From positions 496,999 through 560,998 of the forward strand of contig NZ_LMUO01000011.1 in NCBI RefSeq assembly GCF_009765905.1: a stretch of DNA of 64,000 bases. Direction: 5' to 3'. Source of the DNA: Mucilaginibacter sp. L196 (GTDB lineage Bacteria; Bacteroidota; Bacteroidia; Sphingobacteriales; Sphingobacteriaceae). Below are positions 57,106 through 64,000 of the stretch, in pieces. Position 1 is the first letter of the stretch; each line of letters starts with the position of its first letter. A model generated the notes under the pieces. It had not been told where the DNA came from and did no database searches. It saw only the letters and a program-made list of their open reading frames with translations. Position numbers and translations under genes: made by a program.

Positions 57106-59446
57106 TGTTGATAAGCTTGGCTTTACCGAGATAAAGGAACTGATAAAAAAACATTGCCTGAGTGTTATGGGCCAGCAAATGGTTGATAAGATACAGGTAA
57201 TGAATAATTACGACCTTATCCACAAGTTTTTGAGCCAGGCCAATGAGTTTATGAATATTTTATTGAATGATGCAGTATTGCCTATACAGCATTTTTTTGA
57301 TATAAAATCACTTGCTAACAAAGCCCGTATAGAAGGCGTTTTTTTAAGTGAGGAGGAGTTTTACCAGGTACAGGCATCGTTAACCACTGTATTCGCGGTT
57401 ATCGCTTATTTTAATGAGCGGGAAGGCCAATACCCTAATCTGGAAGCCTTATTTGAGCATTTACCGATTGAAAAGTCGATATTAAAAAAGATTGACCAGG
57501 TTATTGACCCAAAAGGCAAGATCAGGCCTAATGCATCTCGCGACTTGATGGATATAACATCCGGCATAGCCAAAGCCGAGCAAGAAGCCAGAAAAAAGAT
57601 AGATCAGGTTTTTAAAGCTGCATCGGGTAATGGTTGGACGGCCGATGGGTCATTAACTATTCGTGACGGTCGTTTGTGCATACCATTGTTAGCCGAAAAC
57701 AAACGTAAGCTTAAAGGATTTATTCATGATGAATCAGCATCGGGCCAAACGGTTTATATGGAGCCTGAGGAGGTATTCACCCTCAACAATAAAATAAGAG
57801 ATCTTGAATTTGACCGCAGGCGCGAGATTGTCAAAATACTAACCGCTTTAACCGATGAATTAAGGCCTTATGTGCCACTTTTATTAAGTTATCACGGCTT
57901 GCTTACCAAATTGGATTTTGTGCGGGCCAAGGCGCTGTTTGCCATTGACATTGAAGCCGAAATGCCGGTAGTGGTGAATGAACCCAGCCTGAAATTAATT
58001 AATGCAAGGCACCCACTATTGTTTCTCAATTTTAAAAAAGAGCATAAGACTGTAGTACCGCTAAATGTGCGTATTGATAATATTACACGCATTGTAGTGG
58101 TATCAGGGCCTAATGCAGGCGGTAAATCTGTTTGTATGAAAACGGTTGGCCTGTTGCAAATGATGGTGCAGGCCGGTTTGCTAATCCCTGCTGATGAAGC
58201 CAGTGAGATGGGCGTGTTCAAAGAGTTTTTTGTTGACATTGGTGATGACCAGTCGATTGAAAGTGATTTGAGTACCTATAGCGCGCATCTATCTAAAATG
58301 AAAACCTTTGTGGAGCAAGCTAACGGTAAAGCGTTGATATTGATTGATGAGTTTGGTACAGGTACCGACCCACAATTTGGCGGCCCGATTGCTGAGGCTG
58401 TACTGGAATCGCTGAATAACAAGAAGGTGAGGGGGATGGTTACTACCCACTACTCTAACTTAAAGATTTTTGCCAGCCATACAGAGGGTTTGGAGAATGC
58501 TTCGATGTTATTTAATAATATAGAGATGAAGCCACTTTATATTTTGGAAGTTGGTAAGCCGGGTAGTTCTTATGCATTTGAGATCGCCCAAAAAATTGGT
58601 CTGCCTCAAAATGTGCTTAACCTGGCTAAGAGTAAAATAAGTGCCGGACAGAAAAAGGTGGATACTCTGTTAGTTGATCTGGAGCGGGAGAAAAAGGAAA
58701 TTTTCGACACCAAACTAAAATTAGACAGACAACAAAGGCAGGTTAATACGCTTTTAACTGAAAACGAAAAGCTAAAAAGCTACCTGGAAGAAAACCAGAA
58801 GGCATTAATTCGTGATGCGAAACAGGAAGCTAAAAATATCATCCTGAACGCCAATAAGCTGGTTGAAAATACCATCTCGGAAATTAAAAGCAGTAATGCT
58901 GATAAAGAGAGAACCCGTGAATTACGTGAAAATTTAACTCGCGAAGTACAGAAGAATACAATTAAAGCAGAGGTGAAGAAACCGGTGATTGATCCGGATG
59001 AATTGAAGGTTGGTGACTGGGTAAAATTAAACGATTCCGATACGACAGGACAAGTAATGGAGTTTGCGCGCGACAACGTGATTATAGCCATTGGCGATTT
59101 AAGAACGGTTGCCAAAAAGAACAAGATTCATAAAGTATCCAAAAAAGAAGTGCCGAAAGAGGTTAGGAGAAACTTTAGTTCAAATACAGATTCTATTGCC
59201 AGTTTTAGTCCTGAGATTGACGTGCGTGGTATGCGCACCGAGGATGCTTTGGGCTCTATAGAACGTTTGTTTGACAGGGCGGTTATGATGGGCTTTGGTA
59301 CCCTGAAGATCCTTCATGGTAAGGGCGACGGCATCCTGCGCAAAATGATCAGACAATACCTGAAAAAATACGACCAGGTTGATCGTATGGAAGATGAGCA
59401 CGCAGATAGAGGCGGAGATGGGATTACTTATGTATATTTAAAATAG
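57086..59446 (+). CDS. mutS2: Endonuclease MutS2
   Basis: A 786-residue protein with MutS-type core and clamp, Walker A GPNAGGKSVCMK, Walker B LILIDEFGTGTDP, coiled coil (about 510-640), and a C-terminal Smr domain (IDVRGMRTEDAL, LKILHGKGDGILRKMI). It lacks the mismatch-recognition domain of MutS1. MutS2 is linked to recombination suppression or to rescue of collided ribosomes, depending on the species. The Smr motif HGKG is intact. Confidence 0.96.
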   Translation: MLYPKSSVDKLGFTEIKELIKKHCLSVMGQQMVDKIQVMNNYDLIHKFLSQANEFMNILLNDAVLPIQHFFDIKSLANKARIEGVFLSEEEFYQVQASLTTVFAVIAYFNEREGQYPNLEALFEHLPIEKSILKKIDQVIDPKGKIRPNASRDLMDITSGIAKAEQEARKKIDQVFKAASGNGWTADGSLTIRDGRLCIPLLAENKRKLKGFIHDESASGQTVYMEPEEVFTLNNKIRDLEFDRRREIVKILTALTDELRPYVPLLLSYHGLLTKLDFVRAKALFAIDIEAEMPVVVNEPSLKLINARHPLLFLNFKKEHKTVVPLNVRIDNITRIVVVSGPNAGGKSVCMKTVGLLQMMVQAGLLIPADEASEMGVFKEFFVDIGDDQSIESDLSTYSAHLSKMKTFVEQANGKALILIDEFGTGTDPQFGGPIAEAVLESLNNKKVRGMVTTHYSNLKIFASHTEGLENASMLFNNIEMKPLYILEVGKPGSSYAFEIAQKIGLPQNVLNLAKSKISAGQKKVDTLLVDLEREKKEIFDTKLKLDRQQRQVNTLLTENEKLKSYLEENQKALIRDAKQEAKNIILNANKLVENTISEIKSSNADKERTRELRENLTREVQKNTIKAEVKKPVIDPDELKVGDWVKLNDSDTTGQVMEFARDNVIIAIGDLRTVAKKNKIHKVSKKEVPKEVRRNFSSNTDSIASFSPEIDVRGMRTEDALGSIERLFDRAVMMGFGTLKILHGKGDGILRKMIRQYLKKYDQVDRMEDEHADRGGDGITYVYLK

Positions 59447-59471
59447 ATTTTAATATTTTACGCTTATTTAA

Positions 59472-60548
59472 ATGAACTACAAACATCTTATTTTATGCTT
59501 TGCAATTGCATTAAACTTTGGTTGCAGCGCTCAGGTTACTATTAAGGCGAACGATCCGCATATTGAATATATGGGGCGTGTTGCCATGCAGGACAATGCG
59601 GCGGTATTGTCATGGTCGGGTACTACGGTTGACATTAACTTTGAGGGCACAAGCATAAGCTATAAAATGCGTGATGAGCGGGGCGACAACTACTACAACA
59701 TACTGCTCGATGGTAAAATAATTAAAAAAGAGAGTGAAACTGCTGACGGAATTACCACGCAAACTATTGACGGGCTTACACCCGGTCCGCACCATTTGGA
59801 GCTGTTTAAACGTACGGAGTGGGCTATGGGTAAAACCTGGTTCTACGGTTTTGAGTTAGCTAAAGGTGGTAAAGTTTTAGCACCCTCAGCTACGCGTAAA
59901 CATAAAATTGAATACTTTGGAGATTCTATTAGTTGTGGTTATGCTGCGGAAGATAGCACCGGACAGGATAGGGGCTCTGCACCCTATGAAGATGGATATG
60001 TAAGCTATGCAGCCTTAACAGCAAGGCATTTTAATGCTGATTTTCATAATATATCCAAAAGCGGCATTGGCATCACCATTAGTTGGTTCCCGCTTATTAT
60101 GCCTGAAATGTATGACAGGCTGGATGCAACTGATTCAACCAGTAAATGGGATTTTTCTAAGTATACTCCGGACTTGGTAGTAATCAATCTTTTTCAGAAT
60201 GATTCATGGCTGGTACTACAACCCAATAACCCGCAATTTAAAGCCAGGTTTGGTGCTACTGCTCCAACGCCTGAATTTATCATCAACGCTTATAATAGTT
60301 TTGTGAGAAATATCAGAGGTAAATATCCAAAAGCTCATATCGTTTGCATATTGGGAAGTATGGACGCAACAAAAGCTGGTTCACCATGGCCGGGCTACAT
60401 TCAAAAAGCAGTTGATGGTATTCATGATAAAAATATTTACACCCACTTTATCGCCTACAAAAATACTCCGGGCCACCCAAATGTTAAAGAACAACAGGCA
60501 ATGGCTGATGATCTGGAAGCTTTTGTTGCTCACAATATGAAGTGGTAG
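59472..60548 (+). CDS. Carbohydrate-esterase (CE2-like) SGNH hydrolase
   Basis: A 358-residue exported protein (signal ending LNFGC-SAQ, perhaps a lipoprotein). It has an N-terminal beta-sandwich (about 25-135) and an SGNH domain with the nucleophile Ser152 in YFGDSISCGY, a GSM block (LGSMDATKAG), and His near the end (GHPNVKEQQAMA). This two-domain plan is that of CE2 acetyl esterases, which deacetylate xylan or other glycans. It follows mutS2 by 25 bp, but likely has its own role in polysaccharide use. Confidence 0.85.
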   Translation: MNYKHLILCFAIALNFGCSAQVTIKANDPHIEYMGRVAMQDNAAVLSWSGTTVDINFEGTSISYKMRDERGDNYYNILLDGKIIKKESETADGITTQTIDGLTPGPHHLELFKRTEWAMGKTWFYGFELAKGGKVLAPSATRKHKIEYFGDSISCGYAAEDSTGQDRGSAPYEDGYVSYAALTARHFNADFHNISKSGIGITISWFPLIMPEMYDRLDATDSTSKWDFSKYTPDLVVINLFQNDSWLVLQPNNPQFKARFGATAPTPEFIINAYNSFVRNIRGKYPKAHIVCILGSMDATKAGSPWPGYIQKAVDGIHDKNIYTHFIAYKNTPGHPNVKEQQAMADDLEAFVAHNMKW

Positions 60549-60563
60549 TAACCTTTTTATCTC

Positions 60564-61172
60564 TTAGGTTTCTATGTGATTTTCATTGTCACCACCCTCA
60601 CCAACTTTTTGCTGGTCGGGTAATTCATTAGGTCCGGGAATGTTTGTTTCTCTTTCTTCTTTGGCAATATCATCACCATCGGATGCGTCGTCGTCAACGG
60701 TGCCTTCATAGTATGGATGTTGGGGATGCGGGCGGTCGTTTTCGCCATCGCCTCTTTTGACCTCTTCCGGTTTGGGGGATGTATTTTCCATGATTTTACT
60801 TGTTGATGTTGCTTTGCTGTAATTTGGTGCGCCTTCCTGATCTTTCGCGGTAAAGTTGCTATCCTCAGGATGCTCTTCAGATGGTTCTTTCCTGTTGAAA
60901 TAAGCATTGGTGCTACCGGCAAGCTGCGACGGATTGTTTTTGTCGTTTCCGGCAGGTGTTAAATTTTCTTTGCCAAATTTTTGTCCGCCAGTACCATGCC
61001 CTTCAGTTGGATGAGGTTCAAAATTGCCTTTGCCGAATAGATATTTTTTTTTCAGGTCTTTTTCGTCCAGTCCCGCACCATCATCTGTACGATAGGCGTT
61101 AGGTTCCGTGGTGTTTGTTGCTTTTGAACTGTCGATGTGTCCATCGCCTAATTCATCATCTTTGTAAATCAT
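60564..61172 (-). CDS. Acidic, intrinsically disordered hypothetical protein (202 aa)
   Basis: No known family. The whole protein is hydrophilic and rich in Asp, Glu, Asn, Gly, Lys, Pro and Thr, with no predicted hydrophobic core, signal peptide or membrane segment. A few motifs recur loosely (KKYLFGKGNFEPHPTEGHGTG and FGKENLTPAGNDK). Similar proteins may act in stress or desiccation protection, but I cannot show this. Long second frames in the gene come from its low T content and are not genes. Confidence 0.75.
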   Translation of the reverse strand: MIYKDDELGDGHIDSSKATNTTEPNAYRTDDGAGLDEKDLKKKYLFGKGNFEPHPTEGHGTGGQKFGKENLTPAGNDKNNPSQLAGSTNAYFNRKEPSEEHPEDSNFTAKDQEGAPNYSKATSTSKIMENTSPKPEEVKRGDGENDRPHPQHPYYEGTVDDDASDGDDIAKEERETNIPGPNELPDQQKVGEGGDNENHIET

Positions 61173-61277
61173 AGCTTTTATGTTTTGATGATATTATTAT
61201 AATCGCTCAAACAGCTAATTGTTTTACTTAATCATCATCAAAAAAGCCTAATTTTACAGCACCAATTATATAAATTC

Positions 61278-61976
61278 ATGAACAAAGTTGTTAGCGGAGC
61301 CGATGAGGCTATTCGTGATATTGAGGACGGCATGACCCTTATGCTGGGTGGTTTTGGCCTATGCGGTTTGCCCGAAAAATGTATTGCTGCGCTAGTTAAA
61401 AAGGGCGTTAAGGAGCTTACCTGCATATCCAATAATGCCGGGGTTGATGATTTCGGGATAGGCCTGATGTTAAAACAACGTCAGGTTAAAAAGATGATAG
61501 CTTCCTATGTTGGCGAGAATGCGGAATTTGAACGTCAGCTGTTAAGCGGCGAACTTGATGTAGAACTGATACCGCAGGGTACCCTGGCGACGCGTTGTAT
61601 GGCAGCAGGCTACGGCATGCCCGCTATATTTACCCCCGCAGGTATCGGTACAGAAGTAGCCAAAGGCAAAGAAGTAAGAAACTTTAATGGGAAAGACTAT
61701 TTAATGGAGATGGCTTTTGATGCCGATTTTGCCATTGTAAAAGCTTGGAAGGGTGATACGATGGGAAATCTGATCTATCGCAGCACAGCCCGTAATTTTA
61801 ACCCCGTAATGGCTATGGCAGGCAGAGTGACCATTGCAGAGGTAGAGCACCTAGTTGAGCCGGGCGAACTTGGCCCTGATTACATCCATACACCGGGAAT
61901 TTATGTGCACCGGATTTTTCAGGGTAAGGATTACGAAAAACGAATTGAGAATAGAACGGTAAGAAAAAAGATTTAA
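61278..61976 (+). CDS. scoA: Succinyl-CoA:3-ketoacid CoA-transferase subunit A
   Basis: The 232-residue protein has class I CoA-transferase subunit A motifs: DGMTLMLGGFGLCGLPEKCI, ELTCISNNAGVDDFGIGLML, and LIPQGTLATRCMAAGYGMPAIFTPAGIGTEVAKGKEVRNF. It works with subunit B to move CoA from succinyl-CoA to acetoacetate for ketone-body use. A 118-bp gap holding a palindromic repeat separates it from scoB. Confidence 0.95.
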   Translation: MNKVVSGADEAIRDIEDGMTLMLGGFGLCGLPEKCIAALVKKGVKELTCISNNAGVDDFGIGLMLKQRQVKKMIASYVGENAEFERQLLSGELDVELIPQGTLATRCMAAGYGMPAIFTPAGIGTEVAKGKEVRNFNGKDYLMEMAFDADFAIVKAWKGDTMGNLIYRSTARNFNPVMAMAGRVTIAEVEHLVEPGELGPDYIHTPGIYVHRIFQGKDYEKRIENRTVRKKI

Positions 61977-61990
61977 AAATATTAAACGCG

Positions 61991-62078
61991 CGTCATTGCG
62001 AGGAACGAAGCAATCTCTACATAGGATCAGCAATCTGCTCTGTATAGTATATAGATTGCTTCGTTCCTCGCAATGACG
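61991..62078. repeat. Palindromic dispersed repeat (GTCATTGCGAG family) between scoA and scoB
   Basis: Near-perfect hairpin ends CGTCATTGCGAGGAACGAAG and CTTCGTTCCTCGCAATGACG, with further pairing (CAATCT/AGATTG). It fills the gap within the operon. Confidence 0.9.
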
Positions 62079-62094
62079 GTTTAAAGAATTTTAT

Positions 62095-62751
62095 ATGTTA
62101 GATAAAGAAGGAATAGCAAAACGTATCGCTAAAGAAATAAAAGACGGTTACTATGTAAACCTCGGTATTGGTATACCAACATTGGTAGCCAATTACATCC
62201 CGGATACGATGGATGTAGTGCTGCAATCTGAAAATGGATTGCTTGGCATGGGGCCGTTTCCATTTGAAGGTGAAGAAGACGCGGATACCATTAATGCCGG
62301 GAAACAAACCATTACTAAATTACCGGGATCAGCCATATTTGATTCAGCGATGAGTTTTGGGATGATCAGGGCGAAAAAAGTAAACCTGACTATTTTAGGC
62401 GCCATGGAAGTATCTGAAAATGGCGATATAGCCAACTGGAAAATTCCCGGTAAAATGGTGAAAGGAATGGGCGGTGCGATGGATCTGGTAGCATCGGCTG
62501 ATAATATTATTGTGGCAATGCAGCACATCAATAGGGCAGGAGAATCTAAATTATTACCAAAATGCAGCTTGCCGTTAACCGGTGTTAATTGCGTTAAAAA
62601 GATAGTGACAGAATTAGCGGTACTGGATGTATTACCGGGAGGCGGTTTTAAGTTATTGGAACGAGCTCCGGGTGTTAGCGTGGAAGAGATTATTAAAGCT
62701 ACAGCAGGTAAGTTGGTTGTTGAGGGGGAGATTCCGGAAATGGATGTCTAA
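62095..62751 (+). CDS. scoB: Succinyl-CoA:3-ketoacid CoA-transferase subunit B
   Basis: The 218-residue subunit B has the catalytic Glu46 in LQSENGLLGMG and the family blocks NLGIGIPTLVANYIP and GAMEVSENGDIANWKIPGKMVKGMGGAMDLV. The glutamate forms the acyl-CoA intermediate. The stop converges with udk 9 bp later. Confidence 0.95.
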   Translation: MLDKEGIAKRIAKEIKDGYYVNLGIGIPTLVANYIPDTMDVVLQSENGLLGMGPFPFEGEEDADTINAGKQTITKLPGSAIFDSAMSFGMIRAKKVNLTILGAMEVSENGDIANWKIPGKMVKGMGGAMDLVASADNIIVAMQHINRAGESKLLPKCSLPLTGVNCVKKIVTELAVLDVLPGGGFKLLERAPGVSVEEIIKATAGKLVVEGEIPEMDV

Positions 62752-62760
62752 GCCTGACAA

Positions 62761-63402
62761 TTACTTATCCCCCAAAACCTTTTTCCTCAGCTCTTTTGAT
62801 ATCTCCTCCGTAACGCAAACAATATCCTCAGCTACGTGCGAATTGTTTACGATAACCTGGTCACATACATTTTTGTAGGGTAGCAGGAACTCTTTGTAGG
62901 CAGGCACCACATGGTATATCCATTTGTACATTACATCATCGTGCGAGTAGCCACGCTCAATTAAATCACGTTTGATGCGGCGCTGAAGGGCAACGTCGTC
63001 ATCGGCATCAATAAATATCTTAAGGTCGAGTTGTTCAGCAATTTTATTAAAATGGAGGATAAATAGCCCCTCAACAATAATAATCGGTGCCGATTTGATT
63101 TCAAGCATTTTAGGAATTGCACTTGGATTATTAAAGGTGTATTCCTTTTTAGTGATGGATCGGCCCTCCAGCAAGCTTTGAATATCTTCTTCAAAATGCT
63201 GGTGATCGATAGTATCCGGAAGATCGAAATTGAAGTGTTTATTTTCTTCGGCCGTCATATCCGGCGGTACGGGAAAATAATAGTCATCCTGCGATACCAA
63301 CGAAACTTCGCTATCGCTGAAATGCTTTAAAAAACACTTTAAAAAAAAGGTTTTGCCTGAGCCGCTTCCCCCTGCAATCCCGATTATAAAAGGTTTATTC
63401 AT
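62761..63402 (-). CDS. udk: Uridine kinase
   Basis: A 213-residue P-loop kinase with Walker A GGSGSGKT (11-18), DDYYFPVP, FDLPDTIDHQHF and VEGLFIL, the pattern of uridine/cytidine kinases in pyrimidine salvage. Its first 8 bases overlap the end of the LysM gene upstream, so they are co-transcribed. It converges with scoB. Confidence 0.93.
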   Translation of the reverse strand: MNKPFIIGIAGGSGSGKTFFLKCFLKHFSDSEVSLVSQDDYYFPVPPDMTAEENKHFNFDLPDTIDHQHFEEDIQSLLEGRSITKKEYTFNNPSAIPKMLEIKSAPIIIVEGLFILHFNKIAEQLDLKIFIDADDDVALQRRIKRDLIERGYSHDDVMYKWIYHVVPAYKEFLLPYKNVCDQVIVNNSHVAEDIVCVTEEISKELRKKVLGDK

Positions 63403-64000
63403 TCGGGCTACCGTAGCTAATACTTACATGAAAACGCTTGTCTAAAGCACCTAAGGAGTCGGCAACGTTTTTGGTCACCACAATAATAACATCTTTATTG
63501 GCCTCATTATCCGTAAAACGACCTACAACTTTAGCATAAGTTGTTAAATTGGTCATTGGGTTAGTTATTTTAATAACAGTACCTATAGGCGCGGTACGGT
63601 GCAATACTAATTTTTTGTTTGGATCAAGATCGGCATCATCCATCCAGGTGGCAACACCTTTTTCATCCTTTTCATATAAACCGAAATGATTGGCGTTGAA
63701 CTTAACCGCATTGGCGCTATCCGCGGGAACAACTACCGATGTTGCATCCTGCTTTGCTGTAACAGGTGCACTTTGAACAGGAGCAGGGGCTTGCCCTGCT
63801 CGAACTTTAATTAGTTCGCCTGGGGTTAATGTAGTTGATGTTAATCCATTTATACTGGTAATATCTTCAACCGTAGTGCCGAAACGTTTTGCTATTGAAA
63901 AAAGTGTTTCGCCTGCTGATACCTTATAATCCTGGGTCGGCGCATTGTTGCTGGTTACTACCGTTTTTTGTTCAGGTTCTGCTTTTTGCTCCTGTGCTGG
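63395..64000 (-). CDS. LysM and RlpA-like (DPBB) envelope protein, 5' end outside window
   Basis: The frame is open from base 64000 to a stop at 63395, so the start lies beyond the right edge. The visible 201 residues contain a LysM domain (about 24-66: YKVSAGETLFSIAKRFGTTVEDI...LTPGELIKV), a Pro/Ala-rich link and a double-psi beta-barrel-like end (LVLHRTAPIGTVIKITNPMTNLTTYAKVVGRF) as in RlpA. LysM binds peptidoglycan, and RlpA-type domains can cut naked glycan strands. The N-terminal signal should be in the next window. The udk gene overlaps its end by 8 bp. Confidence 0.88.
   Translation of the reverse strand, partial: PAQEQKAEPEQKTVVTSNNAPTQDYKVSAGETLFSIAKRFGTTVEDITSINGLTSTTLTPGELIKVRAGQAPAPVQSAPVTAKQDATSVVVPADSANAVKFNANHFGLYEKDEKGVATWMDDADLDPNKKLVLHRTAPIGTVIKITNPMTNLTTYAKVVGRFTDNEANKDVIIVVTKNVADSLGALDKRFHVSISYGSPNE

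Noticed and set aside
57892..58239. 115-aa antisense ORF within mutS2
   Set aside because: Shadow of the conserved ATPase region; no support for coding.
60572..60922. Long second-frame ORF (116 aa) inside the disordered-protein gene
   Set aside because: It comes from the low-T composition of the real gene on the same strand; it has no start context or domain.

Overview
The window comes from a Bacteroidota chromosome, most likely Sphingobacteriaceae (Mucilaginibacter/Pedobacter-like; inferred, no rRNA present). Supporting signs are a SusC/SusD pair, GH97, DUF6377, DUF4251, DUF4296 and DUF5686 families, -7 promoter boxes of the TAnnTTTG type, moderate-to-low GC, a serine palmitoyltransferase very like the Sphingobacterium enzyme, and many dispersed palindromic repeats in intergenic DNA. 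I see no tRNA, rRNA, CRISPR array, prophage or transposase gene.

Layout. 1-8.7 kb (minus): a starch-utilisation-like locus made of a membrane TPR/HTH regulator (SusR-like), SusC, SusD and a GH97 glucosidase cut by the left edge. 8.9-12.1 kb (plus): truC, two small proteins, dbpA and a DUF1456 gene. 12.1-13.5 kb (minus): a secreted CAP protein and a TPR membrane protein whose tail is out of frame after a 9-A run. 13.7-24.7 kb (minus): the most interesting region, a sphingolipid and inositol-lipid cluster containing serine palmitoyltransferase, a GNAT N-acyltransferase (bCerS-like), an NAD-dependent reductase (CerR-like), myo-inositol-phosphate synthase, a PgpA-type phosphatase, GtrA, a DUF5686 outer-membrane protein, a CDP-alcohol phosphatidyltransferase, a fatty-acid hydroxylase and a PAP2/Aur1-like transferase. 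Read together these predict a nearly complete route from serine, acyl-CoA and glucose-6-phosphate to 2-hydroxylated inositol-phosphoceramide.

25.0-30.7 kb (plus) is a TolC/MFP/RND efflux operon divergent from the ceramide genes. 31.2-36.5 kb holds an outer-membrane barrel, an aspartate aminotransferase, and a tight plus-strand run of CDF transporter, Nudix, bioA and a ferritin-like di-iron protein. 36.5-40.5 kb is rich in repeats and carries a small lipoprotein, a secreted protein, ComEC and paired palindromes. 40.5-48.5 kb has merR, alaS with an insertion, and an ethanolamine permease-eutB-eutC set without microcompartment genes. 48.5-52.2 kb contains htpG, an orphan membrane protein and complex nested repeats. 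52.2-56.5 kb (minus) has fabF, yjbQ, lysC, a GNAT gene and yggS. 56.5-62.8 kb (plus) has a DUF4296 lipoprotein, mutS2, a CE2-like esterase and scoA/scoB, with a disordered acidic protein on the minus strand. The right edge has udk and a LysM/DPBB protein that runs out of the window.

At least four families of short palindromic repeats occur. One element is nested inside another with a visible 10-bp target duplication, one repeat separates scoA from scoB, and a duplicated gene tail plus repeat brackets a small lipoprotein gene.
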